Of a stretch of DNA of 64,000 nucleotides, positions 1-10,358 are shown one piece after another. This stretch comes from Cryptomeria japonica (lineage: Eukaryota > Streptophyta > Pinopsida > Cupressales > Cupressaceae): the NCBI RefSeq assembly GCF_030272615.1, contig NC_081414.1, positions 310,819,664-310,883,663 on the forward strand, in the 5' to 3' direction. Numbering within the stretch: the first letter of the stretch is position 1; each line of letters opens with the position of its first letter. Both the position numbers and the translations under genes were made by a program. The notes under the pieces were generated by a model, which ran no database searches, had not been told where the DNA came from, and worked only from the letters and a program-made list of their open reading frames with translations.

Positions 1-532
1 CAAATCTTCTTGATTTGCATCTAAATGTGTCCCAGTATATGAGCATCCTCTGAAAAATCAGATTCGGATCTGCTACTACAGATTTATAATTGTTCAGACC
101 TCACACAATCAGGGTTTTTGTCCTGAAAGTAAACAGCTGGTGAAAATTTGTTCAAATCATCCAGTACAGTTCAGCCTGAAAATTCCTGAACGGGAATTGC
201 CAAGGAGAAGTACTCATGGTTTTGTCCAAATAACTCTGGATTGCCAATGCAGCCGTTTTTGTCCCAGAAATAGCAGTATTGACTATTAATAATAAACTTA
301 CATGTATGACAAATCCAATAGCTCCAAATGGAAGCTCGCCCAGCCTTTATACCTGTCCATGAATGAATTTGTAGTGTGCATCAGCACCCAAAATTTTAAA
401 TGTATTGACACCAAAAACCAACCCCAAAATTGGGTCAGCTACAAAAAGAGAATTATTATTATTTATAATATAACATGAATATAGTTTAATTACTTATAAG
501 TCTCAGTTTGGAGACATGAAAGGGACATGACA
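1..532 (-). repeat. 3' LTR (partial) of the left-edge LTR element
   Basis: This stretch aligns by eye along its whole length with 8117-8658. On the minus strand it begins TGTCATGTCCC. The other LTR end lies left of the window. Confidence 0.75.
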
Positions 533-546
533 ATCCTCCCCTCTCA
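533..546 (-). other. Polypurine tract of the left-edge LTR element
   Basis: Minus-strand GAGAGGGGAGGAT lies directly against the LTR start. The adjoining minus-strand sequence (GCACGAGGACAAGCAATATC) has the look of the pol 3' end of plant LTR elements, which suggests an autonomous ancestor. Confidence 0.7.
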
Positions 547-952
547 GATATTGCTTGTCCTCGTGCAATGATCACAACATTATCAATGCCCACTTCATGC
601 CATTGATGCTTCTTGATCCTAGGTGCTTCTGTTGTAGATTCACTGATACTCCCAATACTGCTAGCTTAGACAGTGTTGTGATGGCTCTGTGTTGACATCT
701 AGAACGAGACATACAAGTCATCACCATTGAGAACGTGTTCATGTCTCCAAGGTCTTTGGAGAACAATACAAATTCTTCTCAGATCGTAACATCCATCTGC
801 CGTAAATACTAAGCCAGATCTTGACTAACTGTCACACATGGCTGATTATTGATGTGGAACTTATTTTTGTCCTGTGATCATTAATAGGTACCTTTAAGCA
901 CTAAATTTTTTGCATATTCTGTTTGTGATAGCTACAGAAGCCTTCCACCATG

Positions 953-1521
953 TTAAAATATGCTTTTTCCTTGAATAGTTTTCATAATATGTGAACATCT
1001 AGTCCACAAACCCAACAAATCTACAACATTTTTTACAAGTTTTCCTCTGAGATCCAAAAACCACCTTTGAGATGCAAACATTCTATCTAGTTTAATGGCA
1101 GTTGACATGCTAGGGATGGTAGTCATGTTCAGATTAAGAATTTCAAGCATCATATTAACAAATTTAATCAAAAAATCAAAATCATGAGAAGCGGTTGACT
1201 GGTTTTCAATGATACTCCTATCCTTTCTTTCAACTTCTATTATCACCTGGAACTTATCCAAGTTTCTTAAACCATGTAATGAAAACAACGCAGCACATGT
1301 TTTATTTTCAGGCTTCTCCAGCAGTCTCAATGCATTCAACCAGAAATAGAAAGCTTCTGATTGCACTTTTTCTACTAGATGTTTAAGTATACAACTTGTT
1401 GCAGGACAAATGCTAAGACAGCATGGATTCCAATTTTGCAAGCTCTCCATATATTCCTTTGATTAATCATATCATTTGTAACATCCAAAGTTAACTTTTC
1501 CTCTTGGGCCCAGCCATAGTC
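953..1521 (-). pseudogene. Exon-like fragment of an unidentified gene, captured in LTR element
   Basis: A minus-strand reading frame of 165 codons (953-1450) continues upstream in another frame to a classical 3' splice site (TTTGTGTTTTCCAG, exon starting at 1521). The peptide is leucine-rich and helical, with no catalytic motif I recognise. The frame switch near 1450 shows decay. It lies on the same strand as the other fragments in this element and looks like the 3'-most of them. A retained splice site would mean that genomic DNA, not a spliced transcript, was captured. The family is not identified. Confidence 0.4.
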
Positions 1522-1860
1522 CTGGAAAACACAAAGATTTGTTTGTTTTCATTTTGTTATGTTCAACGGCATAATCATCCATGACCCTTCCTTCATCTAC
1601 CAGTCCAGATTTATGAACTTGGCATGACTTCAAAAGTGTTGGGATTTAATAGCATAAACGATAATCGCAAGAATCTGGCTGCCAAACACATACAAGAAAC
1701 TGCTTCACTTTATCAAGAGATTCAAGACACAACAGATGATAACGACAAAGTGTGCCCCTGAGCTTAATAACATAATTATTTTTGTCAGTTTAATTCATAG
1801 CCATCACTGAGGTATTGAGGCATAGGTTTGTGTTCTCTGGTTTGCCAAGTGTTTGTCTTT

Positions 1861-2015
1861 TTACAAGCATGCCTATGATAAAGTTTATTGTTGTCTAATT
1901 TACAGTAGGATACTCTCCTACCTTATGTAAAACGATGCTTACAAGCATGCCTTTGATAAAGTTTATTGCTATCTGACATACAGTACGACACTTTCCTACC
2001 TTATGTAAAACAATG
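1861..2015. repeat. Two-copy tandem duplication, about 78 bp
   Basis: 1861-1938 and 1939-2015 are near-identical copies, both running from ttacaagcatgcc to ccttatgtaaaac. The duplication falls at the putative 5' splice site of the neighbouring exon-like piece, so that splice site is present twice. Confidence 0.85.
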
Positions 2016-2113
2016 CTGAATAAAAAAGGATCTTCCCCTGTCAAGGTAACCAATTTTTCCTTGGCTACAAGTGAAGCATATCTAGCATTTTCTGAACTGA
2101 ACCCTCCTTCCAT
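2000..2113 (-). pseudogene. Exon-like fragment with splice donor, unidentified gene
   Basis: Minus-strand reading frame beginning MEGGFSSENARY and ending IVLHK immediately before a GTAGG donor at 1999-1995. Length and composition fit an internal exon. It shares strand and order with the fragments at 953-1521 and 2839-3660. No known domain is visible, and the assignment to one gene is inference from collinearity. Confidence 0.35.
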
Positions 2114-2310
2114 TTGATTCTTAATTCTATGGCAAATTTATACTTGAAGGTTTATCTGAGAAGAAACATTTTTTTACCAGCCAATTGTCCTCTTAAGAAT
2201 CTTCTAGAACAACAACTGTTCCTAGTTGGTTTGAGAAAACCTCATTCCGCACCTTTGGCCATAACTTTTCAGCAGAGTAGACAGAAACTCCTTTGTCCAT
2301 CCCTGGTCAC

Positions 2311-2838
2311 GTGTATCCCCATATCCAAAAATGGATACGTATCCGATACGGCCGGGATACGTATCCGATAATACTATACCTAAGCATGACCAAAAAAACC
2401 TTGATTTTCCAACCAGACCAGATGCTATGTGATTTGATTATTTTAAAAATTGACATAAATCTTCCTAAATTTAATTGAAAAAAACTTCATGCATTTTCGA
2501 CGAAAAAAAAGGTATAAACAAAATCTACACCAAATGAGAAAGACAAATGAAATGTTTTTCTGTTTCAGTGACCCATTTTTGGGTTATCTTCAAATGCAAC
2601 TCCACTATTTTTGCATACTGTAAATTGTGTTATGATTATTTATGCAGCAATTATGTGTCTATATTGCTTTTGAAGTAATGAAAATCTCCTCTAATAACTT
2701 TAAAAATTGTGTTAAACATATCTGTATGTGTTTTATATGAATGTTGTATCCAGCCGTATAAATATTGGTGTTCTTGAAAAAAGGCCGTATCCATATCCAA
2801 TATCGTATCTGTATTTGTATCTGTATCCATGTCCATGC
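2311..2838. mobile_element. Small insertion with GATACG/GTATCC-rich ends (MITE-like)
   Basis: The left edge (2315-2375) and right edge (2785-2838) are rich in gtatcc/ggatac motifs and are roughly inverted copies of each other, around an AT-rich centre. The insertion interrupts the gene fragment to its right, whose reading frame runs into the repeat. No clean target duplication was found, so the class is uncertain. Confidence 0.4.
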
Positions 2839-3660
2839 AACGTTGCTTTTCAATGTTGCATGTTAGATCTACTAACCAGAAAAGTGTAGCCTGTCTTTTG
2901 TACCAATCAAGATGAAACCTAATCTCAGTTATGGATACTAATTCTACAAGCTGATGAGCATCCACACCAACGAAATAGTGATGGCAAAGCTTTCTTAGTA
3001 TTTGTGAAGCAAGGTAGTGAAGACTTGTTGGTAAGCTCTTGTCGTTGATTATAGCAAGCAAGGTTTCAAAACCCTTATCATGAAGAGATATGCGTCTAAT
3101 TGCTTTAGAAGACAGTGTCTTGAAAAATGATATTGCACAAACAATGTAACGAGGACCAGAGTTTGCATATGCTAAGAGAAGATTCACCTGCACTGGGTGT
3201 GTCACTATTGATCCCATGGTGAGTTTCACCAACAAAAACAACATAGATGTTATAATCTCATCCGTTGACAATTTCAACATCAAAATTTTGCCACTCTTGT
3301 GTTGCACATGCATGAGTAGGTAAATAAACCATCCTTGTGAGTAGGCATATAGCGTCAACCTTTATTTGAGGTTTGGTTCTCATTGCATTTAACACTTCCA
3401 AAACTTTCTTCAAAACAATTGATGAAAAGTCTCTTGAGAACTCACATAGACAACATGTAGTTGTAGATACATTGTTTCCAATGGGAAGAACTTTTGTTTC
3501 TAACTTTCTAAGTCACGAACATTCCTAGAACAATCATCCCGCTCAGGAAAATTCCCTTGATAACTCAAATGAAGATTGTCCACCTTCAATGTCCAAGGCT
3601 GCAAAGAAGTTCAGGTTACTTTTTATCCTCCAACCTTGTAGTTTAGACAGTTGTACTGTC
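2839..3660 (-). pseudogene. Helical-repeat (ARM/HEAT-like) protein fragment, unidentified
   Basis: The minus-strand reading frame, about 175 codons before the repeat insertion, contains amphipathic leucine-rich segments such as LLAIINDKSLPTSLHYLASQ and QVNLLLAYANSG. These resemble the paired helices of ARM/HEAT solenoids. A second frame upstream (MRTKPQIKVDAICLLTRM, near 3330-3390) has the same character, pointing to a frameshift near 3300. The 5' side is cut by the TRIM-like insertion at 3666. The ARM/HEAT label rests on pattern only, and no specific family is recognised. Confidence 0.35.
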
Positions 3661-3665
3661 ATTTC
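3661..3665. other. Target-site duplication, left copy (ATTTC)
   Basis: ATTTC here matches 5781-5785 exactly and flanks the nested element at 3666-5780. Confidence 0.9.
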
Positions 3666-3934
3666 TGAAAAATAAATTGAATGAATGATTCAATAATCGG
3701 ATAATTACATTGAACGATATACACACGTATATATAGAGGTTACAAGACGATGTTCTACAATTAGAACATAACATTAAAGTAAAAGATTAAAGAGCTAAAC
3801 ACTAAATTAAGCGTGAAAGCTAAATTAAGCTTAAAAGCTAATTACATAATAAAAAGCTAACTTAACAAGCTAAATAAGTCAACGACTTAAAATAGAAGAT
3901 GACCATTATAGAAGATATCAATATTATTTTAACA
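3666..3934 (-). repeat. 3' LTR of TRIM-like element
   Basis: 269 bp, TG...CA on either strand (minus strand begins TGTTAAAATAATATT). It matches 5491-5780 apart from substitutions and one 20-bp duplication. Confidence 0.9.
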
Positions 3935-4139
3935 CCCCTCCCTAATGGTCATCATACTCAATACCCTACAGAAAACACTGCAAGCATTATGATCACAAAT
4001 GCAAAGAACACTCTGCTGCTACAAAGACCCTCCCAGGATCTGCAAAATGTAAATGACCAAGAGTACCAAAAGCCATCCAAGCGAATGTAGCCTTCACACA
4101 CGAATTAGAGATTTGACACAGGTGAATTATTGATACCTG

Positions 4140-4630
4140 AAACAATGATTTTGAGGAAAAAATCAGCAAACCCTTTTGCAGAAGAGTTCCAACTCCAAAA
4201 TTGACTGCAAGATACTACGGTTGCAAATGCACGCCCTGGCAGGTGCGACCCAAACTGACTAGAACAAAGCTCGATTTTTGAGGAGAAAAATCGATCAAAA
4301 CCAAAGAACTTCACATATTACAGATGATTTTTGAGGAAAAAATCGTAAAAACCAGCAAACAATTTTTTAAGAAAAAATAGTGAAAACCTAGAAATCCCAC
4401 GCAAGCTTTGTTGATGACAGATAATAATTTTTAAGGAAAAAAAATTTGAAACCCTGTGAACAATTTTTGAGGAAAAAAATGTGAAAACCAAGATAACTAA
4501 AATCTTACGCGAATATCGCGGATTACAGATGAGATAATTTTTAAGGGAAAATTATAAACCCTACAAACAATTTTTGAGGAAAAAATCAGAAAACCAACAA
4601 ACAATTTTTCAGGAAAAAATCGCGAAAACC
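4140..4630. repeat. Irregular array of 'atttttgaggaaaaaatc' motifs inside TRIM-like element
   Basis: About nine variants of caatttttgaggaaaaaatc occur between 4147 and 4622, spaced irregularly by 30-80 bp. They make the interior purine/pyrimidine-asymmetric. No coding potential was seen; their role is unknown. Confidence 0.7.
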
Positions 4631-5478
4631 CCGGGACCTGTAAGATGAGGTCTGGCCTAAATCAATCTAATAAAGGTAACGATATTCAGATATTGTGAAC
4701 ATGCACTGTTTCCAGGTGTTGTGGCAGTTGTTGAACTTTTGTCTGTGTTCCAACATGATGCTGGTCAAAGATGCCATCACGGAAACCGAGGTTGATTGAA
4801 GTCAACTGAGTGAAAGCAAGAGACAAAAGAATCTGATTTTATTTTTTTTAAATCAAAATAGAAGCAGCTGCTGAAAAAACTGAAACCTTTGGAGGAGAAT
4901 TCTAGCCTGAATTCCAAGGTGCAAATTTTGAGGTTTGGAAGAAACCCATAAATTAAAATTTTCTTTTTTGCAAACTTAAAACAGCATAAATGGTGCCCAA
5001 AAAAAAGACCAACCCAAAAAAGCTCTCGAAAAACCCACCAAGAATCTGAAAAATAGAATGCAGATCCGACAGCTCAAAAATCGAGGCACAGAAAACAATG
5101 CACCCAAAAAAATTGACGACGACCCAGTTGAGGTCTCGAAACACCCACCAAGAATCTACAACCAAAATAAAATTTCGACTTGAATTGAAGGGTCAAAACC
5201 CTAGTCGAAAATTGCAGAAACCCTAGGAAAATTTTCAATCTGCAAAAAAAGCCTCCAGGTTGCAAGCCCGAAAATCTCTAGAACCCTAAAAAAAACATGA
5301 ACTGCTGCCCAGCACAAAGAAATTCACCCACAAACTAGAAACCCTCAAAAAGCCTTCAAAAAAACAAAATCGTTTTTTTATAAAAAAATAATAAAAAAAA
5401 TCTGGAAAATATTCCAAGGAAGAAGGCCATGAATTTTTATTAAAAAATCCGCCAAACTTTAAAGAATCCCATCGACCC

Positions 5479-5490
5479 GCTCTGATACCA
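5479..5490 (-). other. Primer-binding site (tRNA-iMet) of TRIM-like element
   Basis: Minus-strand TGGTATCAGAGC, complementary to the 3' end of plant initiator tRNA-Met, directly adjacent to the 5' LTR. Confidence 0.9.
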
Positions 5491-5780
5491 TGAAAAATAA
5501 ATTGAATGAATGATTCAATAATCAGATAATTACATTGAACGATATACACACGTATATATAGAGGTTACAAGGCGATGTTCTATAATTAGAACATAACGTT
5601 AAAATAAAAAATTAAAGAGCTAAACGCTAAATTGAGCGTGAAAGCTAAATTAAGCTTAAAAGCTAATTACATAATAAAAAGCTAACTTAACAAGCTAAAT
5701 AAATCAACAACTTAAAATAGAAGATGACCACTAAAAATAGAAGATGACCATTATAGAAGGATATTAATATTATTTTAAAA
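5491..5780 (-). repeat. 5' LTR of TRIM-like element
   Basis: 290 bp. Compared with the other LTR it carries an extra 20-bp tandem copy around aatagaagatgacca (5716-5752) and a degraded last dinucleotide (aaaa instead of aaca). Confidence 0.9.
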
Positions 5781-5802
5781 ATTTCCTCCCATGCATTTTC
5801 TT

Positions 5803-6012
5803 CTAAAAGGAATTAATGTTATTTCTCTCAGAAATAGCATTAATTTCTATTTCACCTAACTCTTGCCTTCCATTCTCATGATATAGCCTATTTTTGGCTT
5901 CACACCTTTCATCCTGTTGCTTCTGAACAGGTGATGTACCTTCATCAACCAGTTCACTCTCATCACAATCCATAGGAACATGCTCTGAATCCAAAGGCAG
6001 TACAGATTTCAC
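5803..6012 (-). pseudogene. Acidic exon-like fragment of the captured gene
   Basis: 69-codon minus-strand frame rich in E, D, Q and N (for example MDCDESELVDEG), typical of a disordered linker. It sits just upstream of the TRIM insertion on the same strand as the other fragments. Taking out the TRIM places it next to the helical fragment at 2839-3660. No family is recognised. Confidence 0.3.
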
Positions 6013-6155
6013 ATTAAAGTGATCGTGACAAACTTTGCTGCTGTTAAATTGAGTGAATAATTCACATCATTTGTAGTTCCAACCACTATCTCTTCTCCTG
6101 CACTGAGACCATATAAAAATCCTTGTCAAAAACTAGAAAAGACTTTTCCTCTAGT

Positions 6156-6420
6156 TCAAAAATGTACTAGTCTTCTCTGCCTGTAACTGTCTAAGACTCT
6201 AAACTTTTCAATCAAGCATACGCTTTTTCTCTGAAGTGATCTCAGTAATTGTTGTAAGTCTGAAAATTCACAGTTCATAATGCCTTTATAATTCCTGATC
6301 GTTTCTATAAAGAGGCTGCCTTCTGTTAACCCATTTCTCAATACTTCTATTGAAATTCCTATTTCTTGAGACTGTGGCAAGGCCACCAAATTAGCCCATC
6401 TCCTACGAAATGTTACCTTG
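6156..6420 (-). pseudogene. Exon-like fragment of the captured gene
   Basis: 77-codon minus-strand frame with helical character (IETIRNYKG...LQQLLRSLQRK), and a plausible continuation upstream to about 6420. Unidentified. It is collinear with the fragments either side. Confidence 0.3.
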
Positions 6421-7109
6421 TCTGTCCATGGAAATGTAACATCTTTATTCTAGTAAAAATATAAAATTCCCTCTCATTTGATTTACTTTTCTTTAGCTGA
6501 ACATGGTGTTCTGATTAAGCTAGTTGGTGAACTCTCAGTATCAGTAAATAATAAATACAGAGCACTGAGCTAATAGATTTCCACCAAAAGCATAGGCTGA
6601 GTCCTCTTTTGATGTTGCAAGAGATATGGGTCCAGAATCAAGCTTCTGAATATCCCTCATCAAAGAAAAATGAACTCCCAGATCCCAAATCAGAATTTAT
6701 AGACGGTTTAGGGCAAAAAAATTTATGCACCCTTCCAATTTTTCCATATAAGGATGTTTTTCATGATGGCAAAACTAAAATATTTCTGTTGTTAGTCTCA
6801 TATACTGAGCTAAAATGATAAGGGTAATTGGATTACTTACCTCTAAATTTAGATTATGTTGAATGACTCACTACAACACAACCATCCCTATGACTTAGAA
6901 TTTTGGCATTAGAATCAACTAGGACAACCTCCTCAACATGGTAGCTCTGAAAAATTAATTACCTATTGCAACGGCTCACCTTCTGACGGATCAATGGGCA
7001 GTTCGTGGATTGGAACATTTACTTCTCTTCATGTTCAACAAGAAAAAGCTTGCTACATCTTAACTTCATCAATGTTATGCTCGTGTTTTGATTGTACATC
7101 CTTCTTCTC
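6421..7109. other. Interior of LTR element, nothing recognised
   Basis: AT-rich sequence between two exon-like fragments. It may be former intron. No domain, repeat or RNA gene was seen. Confidence 0.4.
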
Positions 7110-7517
7110 TTAAGTAATGGAATGAGGCATGGTATACTGCAAAGGAGTACAATATTCTTCTATTGCACCCATCAATTTTGTAAAAAAGAGAAAAATAGAT
7201 ATCTTCTCTTGCATATCTTCAATCTTTTCGATAAGATCATTGTATATGTCATAACAGGCAATCACGTGATCTATTATGACTAGATCTTTCTCATTCTCCT
7301 TTTGCAATTTATTTTGTGATATCTTTCTTATCAGTTCCTCGTATTTTAGAAAAGAGAGAGTTGCCTTCAGCTTTTCTAACTGATGTATATATTTTTCATA
7401 ACTTTCAGCAGTTTCTGCAACCTGAGATTTATAGTAAATTACCATTGCAATCTCTTCTCTGCCCTCGCTGTAAAGATCCTTTACAAGATATCTCTTATGG
7501 AATGCAATGATCAACAT
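7110..7517 (-). pseudogene. Coiled-coil exon-like fragment, 5'-most piece of the captured gene
   Basis: A 135-codon minus-strand frame, the longest uninterrupted one in this region. Residues about 30-115 have heptad-like spacing and many K/E/L residues (YEKYIHQLEKLKATLSFLKY), predicting a coiled coil. It starts 40-60 bp downstream of the element's primer site, so it occupies the position of a gag start but shows no zinc knuckle or gag signature. It could be the N-terminal exon of the captured gene or a degenerate, unusual gag. Confidence 0.35.
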
Positions 7518-7554
7518 TCCCCTTCAATCAGATGATTCACATGCTGGCAAGATT

Positions 7555-7569
7555 CCAATTCTGATACCA
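7555..7569 (-). other. Primer-binding site of the left-edge LTR element
   Basis: Minus-strand TGGTATCAGAATTGG. The first ten bases match the iMet-type primer site; the rest is diverged. Confidence 0.7.
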
Positions 7570-8658
7570 CTATTATATCCCTAGGGTTAGCTAGTATAGG
7601 GTTCTATTTAAGTGAGATCATGCAGATAGGGGATTGCTGATCACCATTAAGCCTTAAACAATTTGCAACTGTAGATTTGGAGTTGTAATTGTCAATTTGA
7701 TAATAATCTTGGTAGCAGAGTACAATAGCAATGTATACAAGTTACAAGTAATAGGTTGCCTTGTCGATAACCTCCATTTACATTGCAAATACCCAATGCA
7801 AGCTCCTGATGGCACCCAACCCACTGTGTTGAATGTTGCTGCAGCCTAGGGTTTGACTGTCTTCCTTTCCTTTTGAACACTGATTTGTTGTTGCTGCCTA
7901 AGGTTTGAGATTCTCACCCAAGTCTGCTGTTGCCAGTGCTAATTCAGTGTTGTTGTTGGTGATCTGGTGATTCTTGAGTGCTGGTATGGTGATGCACTTC
8001 GCTCAAGGTGATGCCAAGTCTTGCTGGCAAACTGGAAAGCTGATGCTTGGTTGGGATTATGGCATGATAATCGGACTAGTGACTGCCCTTAAGAGGTTTT
8101 GCGTCTACAAGCCCAACAAATCTTCTTGATTTGAATCCAAATGTGTCCCAATAGGTGTGCACCCTTTGGAAACTCAGATTCAGATCTGCTGCTACAGATT
8201 TATAATTGTTCGGACCTCCTCACCCAATCAAGGTTTTCATCCTGACAGTAAACAGCTGGTGAAAATTTGTTCAAATCATCCAGTATAGTTCAGCCTGCAC
8301 TCCCTGGATGGACATTGCCAAGGAGAAGTACTCGGGATTTCATCCAAATACATCTGGATTGCTGCAGGGGTTTCCGTCCCAGCAATGGCAATATTATTTA
8401 AGTTTAAGTATGTGACAAACTCTGATGCCTCCAAATGGAAGTTCACCCAGCCTTTATACATGTTTGTGGATGAATTGGTAGTGTATGTTGGCTCCCAAAA
8501 TTGAAAATGTATTGGTGCCAAAAACTGACCCCAAAATTGGGTCCGCTACAAGAGGAGAATTTATTATTATTAATAATATAATATAAATATAGTGTCAATA
8601 AACACTATATTTATTCATATTAAAAGTCTCAGCTGAGGGACATGAGAGGGACAAGACA
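7570..8658 (-). repeat. 5' LTR of the left-edge LTR element
   Basis: About 1089 bp from the primer site to gacaagaca. Its right half is the counterpart of 1-532. No coding sequence was seen. Confidence 0.72.
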
Positions 8659-10358
8659 ATGGAGGCTTTATAAATTTATCATAATTTTTCATTGCTGAAT
8701 TATTGAGAATGGATGCTTTTGGAGGCTAGGTTTTTCCCTATATGAGAGTTTTCCTAGGATTTATATTATGTTATCTTGTGATATATCTATGATCTTTGCA
8801 TATGATACTTGCATGCTTGATTTTCTCTCATGAGGTTGTGTAAGAAATGGATTGATCATCCTAGTTGGCTTTCCAAACATATGAGGTATTATATCATTGT
8901 AATGACAATACATGTAAAGTATAAATATCACAAGCATAAATTTATTGTCAAGATACACTACAAAAAAAATTCAAAAAATTAAAGATACTAAAACAAAACA
9001 GAAAAAGAACATACAAATTTGCATGGACAATTTCAACCAAATCCAGAATAAAAATGTACAGATGTACTTAAAAGCTAAACATTGAGTATAAAGAATTGTT
9101 GAAGCAATGAAAGCTAATGTCACATGAATAGGGACACAATATAGTAGAACATGGTGGCATGCCTGACTGCTACATCTCACAATTTTTTAATGAAAAGAGA
9201 AGAGGTAGAATAGACCATAGCAATGCCAAAAGACAAGACTGCAACGATTTGTGCATTCTAAAGAGGTTAAAATTAAAGAGTATTTTGGCAAGGTCTTCCC
9301 GTGTATTCATAAAGTTAACTATTTACACACTAGTGGGCTTAAAATAAGACAGCTTTTCATGTTGCTAGATATAAAGTCGTTGGACAGTGTGAAGGACAGA
9401 AATAAACAAAATGGTTGGACAGCTCAAATGGCTGTAAAATGTTGATGATAATCTGGACGGCAAAAACAATTCTAAAGAGCACATTAATAATAAGAGTAAA
9501 TGGAAAGTAGGTAGACAGCCAGAAACACTAAATGACATTGTAAGAGTTCTTGTTGATATCTACAAACTTCTCTTATGTAAAGAAATGGCAAAGAAACATG
9601 TCCAGTGATATAGTAATCACATTTCCAAACAAGTCAGGATTCTCTTATGCAATCAAATCACAGAGAAATAGAAACTATGATACAACAATAAAGTCATATA
9701 AATTGGCATCCAATCCTAATGATTAGGCCCTCCAATGTCCAAAATCTTCTATATGTCTTCAAATTTCTGATTATTCAGCCATTCATGTAGTCCTTGTGTA
9801 TATCCAAAACACCTCCTACCGATTAGGCCTTCCCAAAGCTGAAATTTCTGCATGTTTTCAAATCTCAAATTACTCAACCCTTGATATACTCCTTGGGTAT
9901 ATCAAGTACACCACCTAACTATCAAACCCTTTGCAGTTCTGGATTTTTTGTTTGTTTCCAAAATTTTGGATATATGCTCAGTCTATGTCCTCCCACTACA
10001 AGCTAAGATACCTACTGTAGCTATTTACCAGATTCAGATTACAATTAGAGGCATTCCAATTTGGAGATTTTATTAAAAAAATCTTGATTGTTGTTCGGAC
10101 ATTCAAATTATACTTCTTGATTCTGGGTCCTTTCCGGGAAAGTTAACCAAATTTTTTAGTTTAAGTTGGGTTGACTAAAAACACAAAAGTCATTCTAGTG
10201 TACATAAAATATATCTAATGTCAATTACATCACTCAAACAATTGCATTAGAATAAATTTCATGGACTGAAGGTAATATCTAGCAATCAAGAATCAATGTT
10301 GTTTTAGAATTTAAAGACCAAAAATGCAGATTTTTCACAGAGAGCTCACAACACTTAC
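8659..10358 (-). other. Third intron of the phosphatase-like gene (visible part)
   Basis: It starts (minus strand) with a GTAAGT donor at 10358-10353 and no acceptor or following exon was found before the LTR element at 8658. The intron therefore probably continues through that element and beyond the left edge, making it longer than 10 kb. AT-rich; contains a 100-bp tandem repeat at 9721-10020. Confidence 0.6.
9721..10020. repeat. Three diverged 100-bp tandem units
   Basis: gattaggccctcc at 9721 and gattaggccttcc at 9821 begin units of exactly 100 bp. A weaker third unit begins near 9921 (atcaaacccttt). The units share the order cttc/caaatttctgattattca... then tatatcaa...cacc. Confidence 0.65.

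Larger units (their letters stand above)
3666..5780 (-). mobile_element. Complete non-autonomous LTR element (TRIM/SMART-like), minus strand
   Basis: Two LTR copies (3666-3934 and 5491-5780) lie in direct orientation. The 12-nt iMet primer site TGGTATCAGAGC (minus strand, 5479-5490) abuts the 5' LTR with no gap. A G-rich tract (minus strand, 3935-3949) abuts the 3' LTR. A perfect ATTTC duplication flanks the whole. The interior of about 1.55 kb has no credible reading frame. At 2115 bp it is larger than classic TRIMs but the organisation is the same. It inserted into the captured gene fragment of the host LTR element and is younger than it. Confidence 0.9.
1..8658 (-). mobile_element. LTR retrotransposon derivative (LARD-like) carrying gene fragments
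   Basis: Positions 1-532 and 8117-8658 are diverged direct copies of one sequence, read here as the two LTRs of a minus-strand element. The right LTR is preceded (on the plus strand) by the complement of a tRNA-iMet-type primer site at 7555-7569. The left LTR is followed by a polypyrimidine run at 533-546, the complement of a polypurine tract. Both internal landmarks are therefore in the right places. The roughly 7-kb interior has no recognisable RT, integrase or RNase H and instead holds pieces of an unrelated gene, so the element must have depended on others. The left LTR starts outside the window, so the target duplication cannot be tested. Confidence 0.72.

Noticed and set aside
8761-8958. 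Minus-strand 65-codon frame as possible exon 4 of the phosphatase-like gene
   Set aside because: No similarity to the expected continuation after the KLLFSW segment and no acceptor in phase.
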